A stretch of 64,000 nucleotides of DNA from Ilyobacter_A sp963668015. Its GTDB lineage: Bacteria; Fusobacteriota; Fusobacteriia; Fusobacteriales; Fusobacteriaceae. The translations under genes and the position numbers were made by a program. This document shows, in pieces, positions 42,458 to 51,378 of this stretch. The DNA lies in NCBI GenBank assembly GCA_963668015.2, contig CAXXCR010000012.1, positions 124,001 through 188,000 of the forward strand. The letters run 5' to 3'. Position 1 is the stretch's first letter. Every line of letters begins with the position of its first letter. The notes beneath the pieces were generated by a model that worked only from the letters and a program-made list of their open reading frames with translations, did not search any database and was not told the origin of the DNA.

Positions 42458-42517
42458 AAAGAGGAGTACAGCCCCTCTTTACTCCCTGAAAAAGGTAGGT
42501 TCGTCCCCTACTTTTTT
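42458..42517 (+). terminator. tandem hairpins, the second a terminator (copy B)
   Basis: AAAGAGG / CCTCTTT (42458-42464 with 42474-42480) and AAAAAGGTAGG / CCTACTTTTTT (42489-42499 with 42507-42517). Homologous to 34704-34763; one C-to-T change keeps a G-T pair. Confidence 0.8.
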
Positions 42518-43052
42518 CACGTTGTATGAAAAAATGAACGAATAAGATTATTAGTTGGTATAGGAAAAGATTCGTTAAAGGGGACTTAAATTAAAATTGG
42601 GATAAAATAGTTTTCGTATCTGTTATAAGAACTAGCAATAGCTAGTTTTTTTATTTTATATTTTGTAAAGAATGTGTGTTGCAGAGGCTGCATATTTTAA
42701 TAATTGACAAAGACAATCCAGCTTGTGACTTTACGATACACTTGATTAAAAAGTATTATTTTTTAATCTTATAACAATAATCATATATTATTTTTTACTA
42801 ACTTTTAAGTTTTGGTTTAAAAAATATAAAAAGAATAACGCTGCAGTACTAATTTTTTAGTATAGATATTAGTGCTTAAGGTACCTTTAAACAGTTGATT
42901 GTTTATGAGGAGGTTTGTGTGTGTACTAAAAAAATATACAGTTGGCATAAAATTAAAGGAAGATTAACAAAAAAAACCTTGAACTATTACCTGGAATTTG
43001 CTACACTTATACTAAGTTTTTAGACGAAGAAAAATATAGGAGGAAATACTTT
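42518..43052. other. gene-free region with remnant of an SBP 2-type leader and a second terminator
   Basis: The first ~80 bp resemble the stretch that precedes the frameshifted SBP gene in copy A (e.g. AATAAGATTATTA and GATTCGTT), but no binding-protein gene follows, suggesting it was lost from this copy. At 42630-42654 a perfect hairpin AACTAGC / GCTAGTT with a T-run is present. The last part is the leader of the symporter gene; a TTGACA at 42704 lacks a well-placed -10. Confidence 0.5.
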
Positions 43053-44234
43053 ATGAAGAAATTAGGATTATTGCCAAGGCTGTTTGCTGCTATTTTAGCG
43101 GGTATAGTTTTGGGAAGTACGGGAATAGTTCCGTTGGTAAAAATTATGGCAACTTTCAACTCTATATTCGGAAATTTTCTAGGGTTTGTAATCCCTTTAA
43201 TTATAGTTGGATTTGTGGCACCAGGTATAGCTGATCTTGGAAAAAAAGCTAATAATATATTTTTGTCTACAGTTGCACTGGCGTATACCTCTACAGTAGT
43301 TGCAGGACTTCTGGCATTTTTTACTGGTAAAACACTGCTTCCTAAAGTTGTGGATAAATTAGGTGTGTTGAGTGAGCAGGGTGGAACGAAAATAACCCCT
43401 TACTTCACGATTGAGATGCCTGCTGTTATGGGTGTTATGACTGCTTTGGTTCTTGCATTCGTTTTAGGACTAGGTATGGCAAATCTAAAAGAAAAAAATC
43501 TATTTAATGCTATGTCAGATCTGCAAAAAGTTATCAGCGGACTTATATCTAAATTTGTAATACCTTTGATACCGGTACATATAGCTGGTATATTTTCAAA
43601 GATTACTGCCGAAGGAAAACTTTTCCCTACAATAAAGGCGTTTTCTTCGATATTTGCACTGATATTATTGCTGCAAGCTTCTTACGTTGTGATTCAATAT
43701 GTTATTGTAAATGTTTATACAGGAAAATCTCTGGTTAAATCTATTAAAAATATGCTTCCTGCATACTTTACTGCAATAGGAACTCAGTCTTCAGCAGCTA
43801 CAATACCTGTAAGTTTAGAGTGTTCTAGAAACAACGAGGTTGAAGAAGACGTAGTCGATTTCGTAGTACCTCTTTGTGCTACAATACATCTTGCTGGTGA
43901 TACAATTGCGCTTGTTGTTGGAAGTATGGGGTTCTTGATGGGAATGGGTGTTGACCCTACGCTGTCTATGATGTTCCCGTTCATCCTGATGCTGGGGGTA
44001 ACAATGGTAGCAGCTCCTGGAATTCCTGGCGGAGGAGTAATGGCTGCTCTAGGATTACTTGAAAATATGCTTTCGTTGGGAGCGTCACAGCAAGCACTTA
44101 TGATAGCGCTGCATTTCTCACAAGACAGTTTCGGAACAGCTACAAATGTAACTGGTGATGGAGCAATAGCTCTCATAGTAAATAAAATATCTAAAAAAGC
44201 AAGCAAAGAAGAAGTGGATTTGGAAACAGCTTAA
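43053..44234 (+). CDS. dicarboxylate/amino acid:cation symporter (DAACS family)
   Basis: A 393-residue inner-membrane transporter of the GltP/SstT/DctA family. It has the family's GNFLGFVIPLIIVGFVAPGIADLGKKA segment, re-entrant loop HP1 as GTQSSAATIPVS, the PLCATIHLAGDTIAL TM7 region, HP2 with APGIPGGGVMAALG, and the TM8 end DSFGTATNVTGDGAIALIV (an Asp important for substrate binding). It co-transports Na+ or H+ with glutamate, serine/threonine or dicarboxylates; the subtype cannot be fixed. Transcribed alone with AGGAGG before the ATG and a terminator at its end; no operator of the neighbouring regulon is seen. Confidence 0.9.
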   Translation: MKKLGLLPRLFAAILAGIVLGSTGIVPLVKIMATFNSIFGNFLGFVIPLIIVGFVAPGIADLGKKANNIFLSTVALAYTSTVVAGLLAFFTGKTLLPKVVDKLGVLSEQGGTKITPYFTIEMPAVMGVMTALVLAFVLGLGMANLKEKNLFNAMSDLQKVISGLISKFVIPLIPVHIAGIFSKITAEGKLFPTIKAFSSIFALILLLQASYVVIQYVIVNVYTGKSLVKSIKNMLPAYFTAIGTQSSAATIPVSLECSRNNEVEEDVVDFVVPLCATIHLAGDTIALVVGSMGFLMGMGVDPTLSMMFPFILMLGVTMVAAPGIPGGGVMAALGLLENMLSLGASQQALMIALHFSQDSFGTATNVTGDGAIALIVNKISKKASKEEVDLETA

Positions 44235-44263
44235 CAGGAGCCCATCGGGCTCTTGTTTTATTT
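44233..44263 (+). terminator. rho-independent terminator after the DAACS symporter
   Basis: 11-bp stem AACAGGAGCCC / GGGCTCTTGTT (one G-T pair), ATC loop, T-rich tail. Confidence 0.82.
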
Positions 44264-44289
44264 TTTGTTTGTGGAGTTGTTTTTTAGAT

Positions 44290-44870
44290 AAATTACTGAA
44301 TTGTTATACTTTCTTTGCTTGTCCAAAGCACCTACAGGTATTCACTCCCTTTGTTCGATCAAAGTACCAAAGAAATGACACCCGTAAGATTAATGAAACT
44401 TGTAAAAATAAATTTTACAAGGATTAGAAAATATATTCGTTTCTCTCATTATTTTCCAAGTCTACTCACTTCCGAACTAACTTTCTATTGAAATATAGTC
44501 GGCAAGCCTCTTTATTTCAATGAAAGTGGATTTCAGAAGATGATTTCTTAACGTAATTTTTTAAATGGGTTGAGGTTCAATACTGTAAAAGCTTCTATAT
44601 TTCGGCCATTGAAAACATCAGCGTTAAGAAAGATCGAGAAAAAATCTTTAGAAAAGTTTTAGTGTCTGAAGGCGTGATTTTCGCCAAGTTTGGCCAAAAA
44701 TCAAAGAACAAAGTGATTATGATTTGTGAGCCCTCAGAAAATCATTTTCTGAGTTTTACCCAGATTTTCGAGAGATTTTAGCTGATTTTTCACAGGCCTG
44801 GATTTTTCTTTGTTACTTTCTTTTCATCAGGAAAAGAAAGTAAGCTTCTCATAAATTCAGTATTTGTTCA
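44290..44870. repeat. large non-coding intergenic element with terminal hairpin
   Basis: No usable coding frame is seen in the 790-bp gap 44235-45025. Near the right end TTACTTTCTTTTC and GAAAAGAAAGTAA form a perfect 13-bp stem with a 5-nt-class loop (about 44812-44842), and the left end has related TACTTTCTTTG and AAAGTACCAAAGAAA words, so the element has loosely inverted ends. A tract GTTTTCAGAA-type inverted pairs (CAGAAAATCATTTTCTG) lies between. It looks like a decayed palindromic repeat or a structured RNA region. Confidence 0.45.
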
Positions 44871-45025
44871 GAAGTTTAAACAAATGTTTAAATGCAAAAA
44901 GTATTTTACGAAGACTTGTCTGAGGTAATAAAAAACTTTATTGTGGGTTTGAATTATGATATACTTTGTAGTGGAGTATTTTGCTTTAAATACTTAAAAT
45001 CATACTTTGAGAGAGTGGTGTTGAT

Positions 45026-48000
45026 ATGTCTAAAAAGTTAAATTTTGGACTTCTTTTTTTATTGGGATCTATGACTTTTTCACAGGAAAATATGGAAACC
45101 ACATCTTTTGTTGACGAGGTTACCATAGACCTGAAAGATGAGAAGATTACAGCAGAGGGCGGAGTAAACTTTAAATTTGATAATATAAGATTGAAAGCGT
45201 ATGAAATTGACAGAGACACAGAGAATAACATTGTGGAAGCCAGAAAGGATGTCATCGCTCAGATAAAGGAGGAGAATTCTGACGTAAAATTCGAAACAGG
45301 TTCATTGAAGTTAGACCTCAATGAAAAGAAGTTTTATTTTGCAGACGGCCTTGGTAGACTTAAGGTGGATACAGGGGCGGAAGCTTCAGATGACAAGATA
45401 TATTTCGGAGGTAAAAGTGGGGAAGGTACTGAAGAAAAAGTTACAGTAAAAGACGCTTGGATGACTACAACAAGAAAAGTACTGGAAGTGGAGGACCCTA
45501 AAGATTCGCAGTACCATATAGCTGCATCGGAGATAGTTGTTGAGCCGAATGAAAAGGCAAGCTTCTATGACAACAGGCTTTATATAGGAGACAGAGAGAT
45601 ACTGTGGTTGCCATGGTACTCGATAAACCTTAGGCCTGGATCCGAAGTCCCACTTTTCCCAGTTTTTGGATCGGATGAGGATTATGGTTTCTATACCAGT
45701 TGGGGTCTGATTTACGGGAAAAACAGCAGATTTTTTAAAGGCGGGATAGCACCTAAGTTTGCAGACGAACTGGGGCTTTTGATAGGAAGATTTGAAAACA
45801 GGTGGCAGCCAACAGACAAAACTTGGGGGCAGCTCAACTTGACTGATACACTGGTGTATAAAAAGGACAGTGATATAGACGACAGATGGGATATGGACTA
45901 TACACAGGTCTATGAAAGTAGTGGAGGAGACATCGAGTTTTCATATAGGAATGTCACAGCCAACAACTGGGAGCAGCTTGAGAAGTTAAGGGATGAAAAA
46001 GAGGATGACGGCGAGTATACAGAGAGTGATCCGAGACCTAGTGGATCTGAAAATATTCAGTTCTACACTCTGGATTCGGATGTAAAAGGTGCTGGATCCG
46101 GAAAAGATATAGATTTCTACAGCAGTATGTATCTTGTAGATGAAAAGGATATACTGCAGGAAGTGGTGGACGATGAACTAGAAGATGCGAGTTATTTAAG
46201 TGTTTCCGACCACGACCTATATACAGATTTGGAGTTTAAAAAGGATAATGATGATTATGCTGTTTCGGCCAACTACCATTACCTAGACGACTTGGATGCC
46301 GGGTCTAGCCCCGAAGACCTTCAGTCAAAAAGGGAGGACTTCGGATTTGGCATAGAGTTGAAAGATTATAAGTTTTCAGCCAAGTACTCCGAAGAAAACG
46401 GCGACGAGTACAGGGGATTAAGGTACTGGGAAAGAGACCCCAACTTAAAGGAGCTTTTGGAGCTAGATTATGTTCCTTGGACAGTTCCTCTATACGACGA
46501 AGCTGAATCGAAAAAATCCGAGTTAAAGTTAGGAGAATACGGATTTTTAGGTACTGAGCTTAGCCTTGACTATGAAAATAAACACGAGGAGAAAACCCTG
46601 AATACAGATGACGACTCTCTAAGGGGCTTTGATACTGAGAACGAAAGGGACAGCCAGTATAACAGATTTGAAGACCTTGTTTATAAAAATGTGGACGAAG
46701 AGAGTTTCGGCGGCACAGTTTCTTACGACTCGCTGAAGTTGAGAGTGAGTACAGGTAGAACAGAAGAGGAGATCTGGGACAGAGAGGGGATATATTCCTA
46801 TACAGACTTTGGAGCTGGTGATGCTTATGATGTCTATGAAAATGAATCTGACTTCGTACAGTTTCAGGTGGAAGAACAAGACCTGCCTCTATGGGTTCTC
46901 GGTAGTCTGGGCGCAGGTTACACACTTAGAATGGACGAGTACGACGAAGGCGACGAAACTGAAAGGCATGAGTTCTACATTTCTCATAAAAAGAGCTTTG
47001 AAACCGGTGAAGACAGCAGTCTAGCTAACAGCTTCAAATATTCGGAGTCGTACAACCAATATTCTTTGGATGACAGGGATTCTGTGGACGTAGACGCTGA
47101 TGAAGCTGCCAGACTGAAAAACAGGGATGATTATAAGCAGTATACAGACACCCTTGAATTTGAATTTGGTGAAAAGAGTGCAGCTTACACCTTTGACTAC
47201 AAAGAGAGATTTGATCCATTCAGGGATGGTAAAGAGGGAGATGTTCTGGGGAACCAATTCAGGTTTGATTTTGGAGAAAATCACAGCTTAAATCTAGCTA
47301 GCAACCTGGATAAAACTGATAAAAATGATTTCGAGAACTCCAAGGGCGAGATCTATGATATAGACTTAGACAGTAATGCTTACTCATTGGAGTATGAGTA
47401 CGGCGGAAACAAAGTCTACTATAGGGGCGAGGAGATCGACTACGGTCTTATAGGTAAGAATGCAGATGCCACTGATGCAACGGATGATGTGGACGAAAAT
47501 CTTTTGGAGGCTATTTACGGTTATGAACTTTCAAGAGGAGACGACAAGTGGAATTTTGAATATAAGGTAGGAGAGAGTGAAAGATATAACCTCAGCAGCG
47601 ACGTTATCGATCTGGACAGCAAAAACAACGGTTACTCGGTATCCTACCTAGACGGTGGACAGGTAGAGAATTTTTATAAAATAAACTACGAGGTCTATGA
47701 TAAACTAGAGGCTGACTATTTAGACGGAGACAAAAGCTATCAAGAAGACCTGGTATCTCTAAGATACGAGTACAGAAATAAAGGTGAGACTGAAGAAGGG
47801 GAAACTGCAAGAGTCGACCTTAAAAGTATAAGGGAAGAGGCTGCAGAACTTCCGGATTACAAGAACTTTTTTGCCGTATCTCTACTTGCTAGAAGACACA
47901 AGGAATATTACGATCAAAGCGGGGACTTCTTCGACAGTTTGAAGGAGAGCGAGGTCAGGCTGGAAGCCGGATATAACAGGCTGAAGCTTGGGTACGCCTT

Positions 48001-48406
48001 CGACCAAACGGCTGATTTCGAATACGGTGCCGGCGAATGGATAAAAACTGAAACCGAAAGGGAGCATGAGCTTGCCATGCAGACGAAAATAGGAGATCCT
48101 AGCAGATCTTGGAAGCTTAAACTATTTACCAGACTTGATGAAGACTCCGCAAAAGATGATGACGGAAAACTTTTTGACGAGTACGGGGTGGAACTTGGTA
48201 AAGAGAGAGAGTTTTACGAACTTTCGGTGGCGTTTAAAAATGAGTGGGACAAGACCACAGAGGATTACGAGTGGACGGTTTCGTTTGAATTTGCACTGTT
48301 GACATTCCCGAACATGCCGATATTCGGAGCTGAAAAGTCTTATGATGCAAGCTGGAGACCTTTGTTTATGGGTAGCGGAGTAGATATAGACAGTTATGTG
48401 GATTAG
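45026..48406 (+). CDS. lptD: LptD-like outer-membrane LPS-assembly protein
   Basis: A 1,126-residue exported protein: signal peptide (residues 1-20, cleavage near FSQ), an N-terminal OstA/LptA-like beta-taco (FVDEVTIDLKDEKITAEGGVNFKFDNIRLKAYEID), then the LptD-specific block (IGDREILWLPWYSINLRPGSEVPLFPVFGSDEDYGFYTSWG) and a long acidic region of alternating strands forming the outer-membrane barrel. It would place lipopolysaccharide in the outer leaflet. It is longer than E. coli LptD (784), mainly in the barrel/loop part, and few cysteines are evident, so the disulphide maturation known from E. coli is probably absent. It stands apart from the other lpt genes at 55-59 kb. Confidence 0.85.
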   Translation: MSKKLNFGLLFLLGSMTFSQENMETTSFVDEVTIDLKDEKITAEGGVNFKFDNIRLKAYEIDRDTENNIVEARKDVIAQIKEENSDVKFETGSLKLDLNEKKFYFADGLGRLKVDTGAEASDDKIYFGGKSGEGTEEKVTVKDAWMTTTRKVLEVEDPKDSQYHIAASEIVVEPNEKASFYDNRLYIGDREILWLPWYSINLRPGSEVPLFPVFGSDEDYGFYTSWGLIYGKNSRFFKGGIAPKFADELGLLIGRFENRWQPTDKTWGQLNLTDTLVYKKDSDIDDRWDMDYTQVYESSGGDIEFSYRNVTANNWEQLEKLRDEKEDDGEYTESDPRPSGSENIQFYTLDSDVKGAGSGKDIDFYSSMYLVDEKDILQEVVDDELEDASYLSVSDHDLYTDLEFKKDNDDYAVSANYHYLDDLDAGSSPEDLQSKREDFGFGIELKDYKFSAKYSEENGDEYRGLRYWERDPNLKELLELDYVPWTVPLYDEAESKKSELKLGEYGFLGTELSLDYENKHEEKTLNTDDDSLRGFDTENERDSQYNRFEDLVYKNVDEESFGGTVSYDSLKLRVSTGRTEEEIWDREGIYSYTDFGAGDAYDVYENESDFVQFQVEEQDLPLWVLGSLGAGYTLRMDEYDEGDETERHEFYISHKKSFETGEDSSLANSFKYSESYNQYSLDDRDSVDVDADEAARLKNRDDYKQYTDTLEFEFGEKSAAYTFDYKERFDPFRDGKEGDVLGNQFRFDFGENHSLNLASNLDKTDKNDFENSKGEIYDIDLDSNAYSLEYEYGGNKVYYRGEEIDYGLIGKNADATDATDDVDENLLEAIYGYELSRGDDKWNFEYKVGESERYNLSSDVIDLDSKNNGYSVSYLDGGQVENFYKINYEVYDKLEADYLDGDKSYQEDLVSLRYEYRNKGETEEGETARVDLKSIREEAAELPDYKNFFAVSLLARRHKEYYDQSGDFFDSLKESEVRLEAGYNRLKLGYAFDQTADFEYGAGEWIKTETEREHELAMQTKIGDPSRSWKLKLFTRLDEDSAKDDDGKLFDEYGVELGKEREFYELSVAFKNEWDKTTEDYEWTVSFEFALLTFPNMPIFGAEKSYDASWRPLFMGSGVDIDSYVD

Positions 48407-48416
48407 GAATTATTTC

Positions 48417-48445
48417 TTGACATATGGTCTTAAAAATGTTTTAAT
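48417..48445 (+). promoter_or_regulatory. promoter of the thrS leader-thrS transcript
   Basis: TTGACA (48417-48422) and TTTAAT (48440-48445), 17-bp spacer. Predicted start about 48452, giving a leader of nearly 290 nt before thrS. Confidence 0.65.
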
Positions 48446-48476
48446 TGGTGTAATCTTATTTAAGAGGAGAATTTAT

Positions 48477-48518
48477 ATGTTAGAACTTTTAATCTCAACA
48501 ACGGAAACCACAGACTAG
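48477..48518 (+). CDS. threonine-rich leader peptide of thrS
   Basis: A 13-codon frame, MLELLISTTETTD, with AGAGGAGA six bases before the ATG. Four of thirteen codons are Thr (ACA ACG GAA ACC ACA), directly upstream of the threonyl-tRNA synthetase gene. This is the classical form of an attenuator leader peptide: ribosomes stall on the Thr codons when charged tRNA-Thr is scarce. Known thr-operon leaders use the same logic. Too small to be found by gene callers; supported by ribosome site, codon content, promoter and downstream terminator together. Confidence 0.75.
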   Translation: MLELLISTTETTD

Positions 48519-48641
48519 GGTTTGTTCCTTTTTAGGTGCAAGCCCGCTGACAGTTTCAAGAGTTTGTGCCTTTGGTTGAGATTAAAGTTTTGTTGATTGA
48601 GGCCATTTGGGCGGTTCGCCTAAATGGCCTGTTTTGTTATT
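48488..48641 (+). promoter_or_regulatory. thrS attenuator: alternative RNA structures
   Basis: TTTAATCTCAAC (48488-48499, within the leader peptide just before and into the Thr codons) is perfectly complementary to GTTGAGATTAAA (48575-48586). AGGTGCAA and TTGTGCCT form a stem between them, and TTGTTGA (48590-48596) can also pair with the Thr-codon segment TCAACAA. A stalled ribosome would hide 48488-48499 and change folding ahead of the terminator at 48601-48641. T-box hallmarks are not seen. Confidence 0.6.
48601..48641 (+). terminator. intrinsic terminator of the thrS attenuator
   Basis: 13-bp stem GGCCATTTGGGCG / CGCCTAAATGGCC (one G-T pair), GTT loop, then TGTTTTGTTATT. It lies ~100 bp upstream of thrS, where only an attenuator or an upstream unit's end makes sense. 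Confidence 0.85.
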
Positions 48642-48739
48642 CAGCCCTTTTAAAACTTGAAAAAATAGTGGATATACTTTATAATATTCTATATTTATAA
48701 ATTGAAATGATTAAGAATTAGCATACATGAGGAGGAAAG

Positions 48740-50659
48740 ATGATTAAGGTAAGTTTGCCAAGTGGTGATGTTAAGCAATTTGAAAATGCGGTTAATATGT
48801 TTGAAATTGCAAAGAGTATAAGCAACTCCCTTGCGAAAAAAGCTCTTGCTGCAAAAGTGGACGGGGAAATGGTTGACATGAGATATATCCTAGACAAGGA
48901 TGCAAGTGTTGAGATTATTACTACGGAAACAGAAGAAGGGGTTGAAGTTATAAGACACAGTGCCGCGCATTTGATGGCACAGGCAGTTATCAGGTTGTTT
49001 CCTGGAACTAAGGTAGCTATAGGTCCGTCAATAGAAAACGGTTTCTATTATGATTTTGATCCTAAAGAGCAGTTTGTAGAGGGAGACCTAGAGAAAATAG
49101 AAGCTGAGATGAAGAGAATAGTAAAAGAGGATATCAAAATAGAGAGAGTCGAGATGCCCAGAGAAGAGGCGATCAAGTATTTTGAGGATCTTGGGGAAGA
49201 GTATAAAGTTGAGATAATAAAAGAGATAGCAAAAGGTGAAATGCTGAGTTTTTACAAGCAGGGTGATTTTATAGATCTTTGTAGAGGGCCACATGTGCCA
49301 TCCACAAAGTATTTAAAAACATTTAAGTTGAGATCACTTGCAGGTGCTTACTGGAGGGGAAGCTCTGACAATAAAATGCTTCAAAGGATATACGGTTTTG
49401 CATTTGCAAGCGACAAGGAGCTAAAGACTCACCTGAAATTCCTTGAAGAGGCTGAAAAAAGAGACCATAGAAAACTTGGAAAAGAGCTTGAACTGTTTTT
49501 CATGTCCGACTATGGACCGGGATTCCCGTTCTTTATGCCTAAGGGGATGGAGTTAAAAGATACACTGATGGATTTGTGGAAGAGAGAGCATAAAAAAGCA
49601 GGGTACAGCATGATACAAACTCCCATAATGCTTAATAAAGAACTTTGGGAGACATCAGGGCATTGGTTCAATTATAGAGAGAACATGTACACTTCGGAAA
49701 TAGACGAAAATGAATTTGCAATAAAACCAATGAACTGTCCTGGAGGAATGTTGGCTTATAAAAACGGGCTTCATTCGTATAAAGATCTTCCTCTTAGAGT
49801 GGGAGAGTTCGGCCACGTTCATAGGCATGAGTTTTCAGGAGCCTTACATGGGTTGTTCAGAGTAAGATCATTTACTCAGGATGATACGCATGTATTTATG
49901 ACAAAAGACCAGATAGAAGATGAAGTAATCAGAATAATAGATCTGTATGATAAGTTTTATACATTGTTTGGTCTTAGCTACCAGATAGAGTTATCTACAA
50001 AGCCTGAAAAAGCTATAGGTTCTGACGAAATTTGGGAGATTTCCGAAATAGCCCTTGCAAATGCAGTAAAAAGATCTGGAAAAGATTATAAACTTAATCC
50101 TGGGGACGGAGCGTTTTATGGACCTAAGTTAGACTTTAAATTAAAAGATGCTATTGGAAGAATATGGCAGTGTGGAACTATACAGCTTGATATGAATCTT
50201 CCTGAAAGATTTGACCTGTTCTATATAGGCGAAGACGGAGAAAAACATAGACCTGTAATGATACACAGAGCTATGTACGGAAGTATAGAAAGGTTTATGG
50301 GTATTCTTATAGAGCACTATGCCGGAGCTTTCCCTCTATGGCTTGCACCTACTCAAGTAAAAATACTTACTATAAACGACGACGTTGTTCCGTATGCAAA
50401 AGAGGTTGCTGAACTCTTGGAAGCTGAAGGTATAAGGGTAGAGATTGACAGCAGAGCCGAGAAGATAGGTTATAAAATAAGGGAAGCAAACGGGAAATAT
50501 AAAATACCTGTACAGCTTATAATTGGTAAGTCTGAAGTGGAAAACAAAGAGGTAAATGTAAGAAGGTTCGGATCAAAAGACCAGGCTACTCAAAATCTGG
50601 ACGAGTTTATTGCTCAGATAAAAGAGGAAGCAAAAGTAAAATTTGACGGGGATAAGTAA
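48740..50659 (+). CDS. thrS: threonyl-tRNA synthetase
   Basis: A 639-residue class II synthetase of normal bacterial length. TGS domain (1-60), editing domain with the H73-x3-H77 zinc/deacylation motif (HSAAH) and the late C-R-G-P-H (FIDLCRGPHVPST), catalytic core with motif 2 FGHVHRHEFSGALHGLFRVRSFTQDD and motif 3 GAFYGPKLDF / HRAMYGSIERFMGILIEH, and the C-terminal anticodon-binding domain (KILTINDDVVPYAKEVAELLE). GAGGAGG precedes the ATG. Expression is probably set by the attenuator in its leader. Confidence 0.97.
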   Translation: MIKVSLPSGDVKQFENAVNMFEIAKSISNSLAKKALAAKVDGEMVDMRYILDKDASVEIITTETEEGVEVIRHSAAHLMAQAVIRLFPGTKVAIGPSIENGFYYDFDPKEQFVEGDLEKIEAEMKRIVKEDIKIERVEMPREEAIKYFEDLGEEYKVEIIKEIAKGEMLSFYKQGDFIDLCRGPHVPSTKYLKTFKLRSLAGAYWRGSSDNKMLQRIYGFAFASDKELKTHLKFLEEAEKRDHRKLGKELELFFMSDYGPGFPFFMPKGMELKDTLMDLWKREHKKAGYSMIQTPIMLNKELWETSGHWFNYRENMYTSEIDENEFAIKPMNCPGGMLAYKNGLHSYKDLPLRVGEFGHVHRHEFSGALHGLFRVRSFTQDDTHVFMTKDQIEDEVIRIIDLYDKFYTLFGLSYQIELSTKPEKAIGSDEIWEISEIALANAVKRSGKDYKLNPGDGAFYGPKLDFKLKDAIGRIWQCGTIQLDMNLPERFDLFYIGEDGEKHRPVMIHRAMYGSIERFMGILIEHYAGAFPLWLAPTQVKILTINDDVVPYAKEVAELLEAEGIRVEIDSRAEKIGYKIREANGKYKIPVQLIIGKSEVENKEVNVRRFGSKDQATQNLDEFIAQIKEEAKVKFDGDK

Positions 50660-50674
50660 TAAAGCGAATAGAAG

Positions 50675-50711
50675 ATCGGAGGCGGATAAATCCAGCCTTC
50701 GATTTTTTTAT
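50675..50711 (+). terminator. rho-independent terminator after thrS
   Basis: Stem ATCGGAGGC / GCCTTCGAT (one G-T pair) followed by seven T residues. Confidence 0.8.
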
Positions 50712-50859
50712 CCTAAATTTATAAAGATCAGAAAAAATGGGCCTGAAAGCAGGTGTCTTTTATTTTCAAATGATTGAAAAAACAGTATAGATATGGTATA
50801 ATTTTTAAATTACGTAGTTTTTTAAGTAGGGATAAATATTAAGTGTAAAAGGTGGAGAA

Positions 50860-51249
50860 ATGAGAAACAGTGTTATTTTGAGAAGAGAGAAAAACATAGG
50901 AGATATAGGACTTATAGCTAAATGGGAAAATGACCTGGAATTAGGGTCATATTTTTTGCCAAAATATAGGGGAAACAGAGATTTTGAGGGTGTAGAAAAA
51001 ATTGAAATAATAAAAAATATGGGGAAATACAGCAAAACCATCTATATGGTGGAATATGACGAAAAAACAATTGGGTACGCCAGTTATGATACAGGATTAA
51101 ACGCAGCTGATGAAGATGAAAAATCAGCCTGGGTAAATATAGTTTTGGGGGATAAAAGTTACCTGAACAAAGGGATAGAAGAGATAGTTGTCCTGGAAAT
51201 AGAAAGAGAACTTGGACGTAGAGGGGTAAATAGGCTTGAGTTCAATTAA
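50860..51249 (+). CDS. GNAT-like acetyltransferase, apparently truncated
   Basis: A 129-residue protein whose N-terminal part looks like a RimJ/RimL-type GNAT (ILRREKNIGDIGLIAKWENDLEL, TIYMVEYDEKTIGYASYDTG, AWVNIVLGDKSYLNKGIEEIVVLEIERELGRRGVNRLEFN). It stops right after the strand that normally leads to motif B ('N..A...Y.K.GF'), and the acetyl-CoA loop (usually Q/RGxGxG/A) is degraded to LNKGIEE. It is therefore likely inactive or a relic; the TAA is followed by AT-rich DNA with no continuation in another frame that I can see. Confidence 0.6.
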   Translation: MRNSVILRREKNIGDIGLIAKWENDLELGSYFLPKYRGNRDFEGVEKIEIIKNMGKYSKTIYMVEYDEKTIGYASYDTGLNAADEDEKSAWVNIVLGDKSYLNKGIEEIVVLEIERELGRRGVNRLEFN

Positions 51250-51378
51250 CGAAAAGAGTACTCTATATGTACTAAGTTTATATGTTATATAGTTTTATTT
51301 ATAAAAAGAATGTTTTTAATGGATTTTTTTAGGAAATGTATAGACGAGAATGGGGAAAGATCTATAAAGGAGATAGGT

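Noticed and set aside
42905..42967. 20-codon frame ATGAGGAGG... before the DAACS symporter
   Set aside because: No ribosome site and no amino-acid pattern suggesting a leader peptide.
46560..46925. Long minus-strand frames inside the LptD-like gene
   Set aside because: They are by-products of codon bias in an acidic beta-barrel gene; no ribosome sites or domain features.
48481..48640. T-box riboswitch upstream of thrS
   Set aside because: The conserved T-box (UGGNACCGCG-type bulge) and stem I specifier arrangement are not visible; the Thr-rich leader peptide explains the region better.
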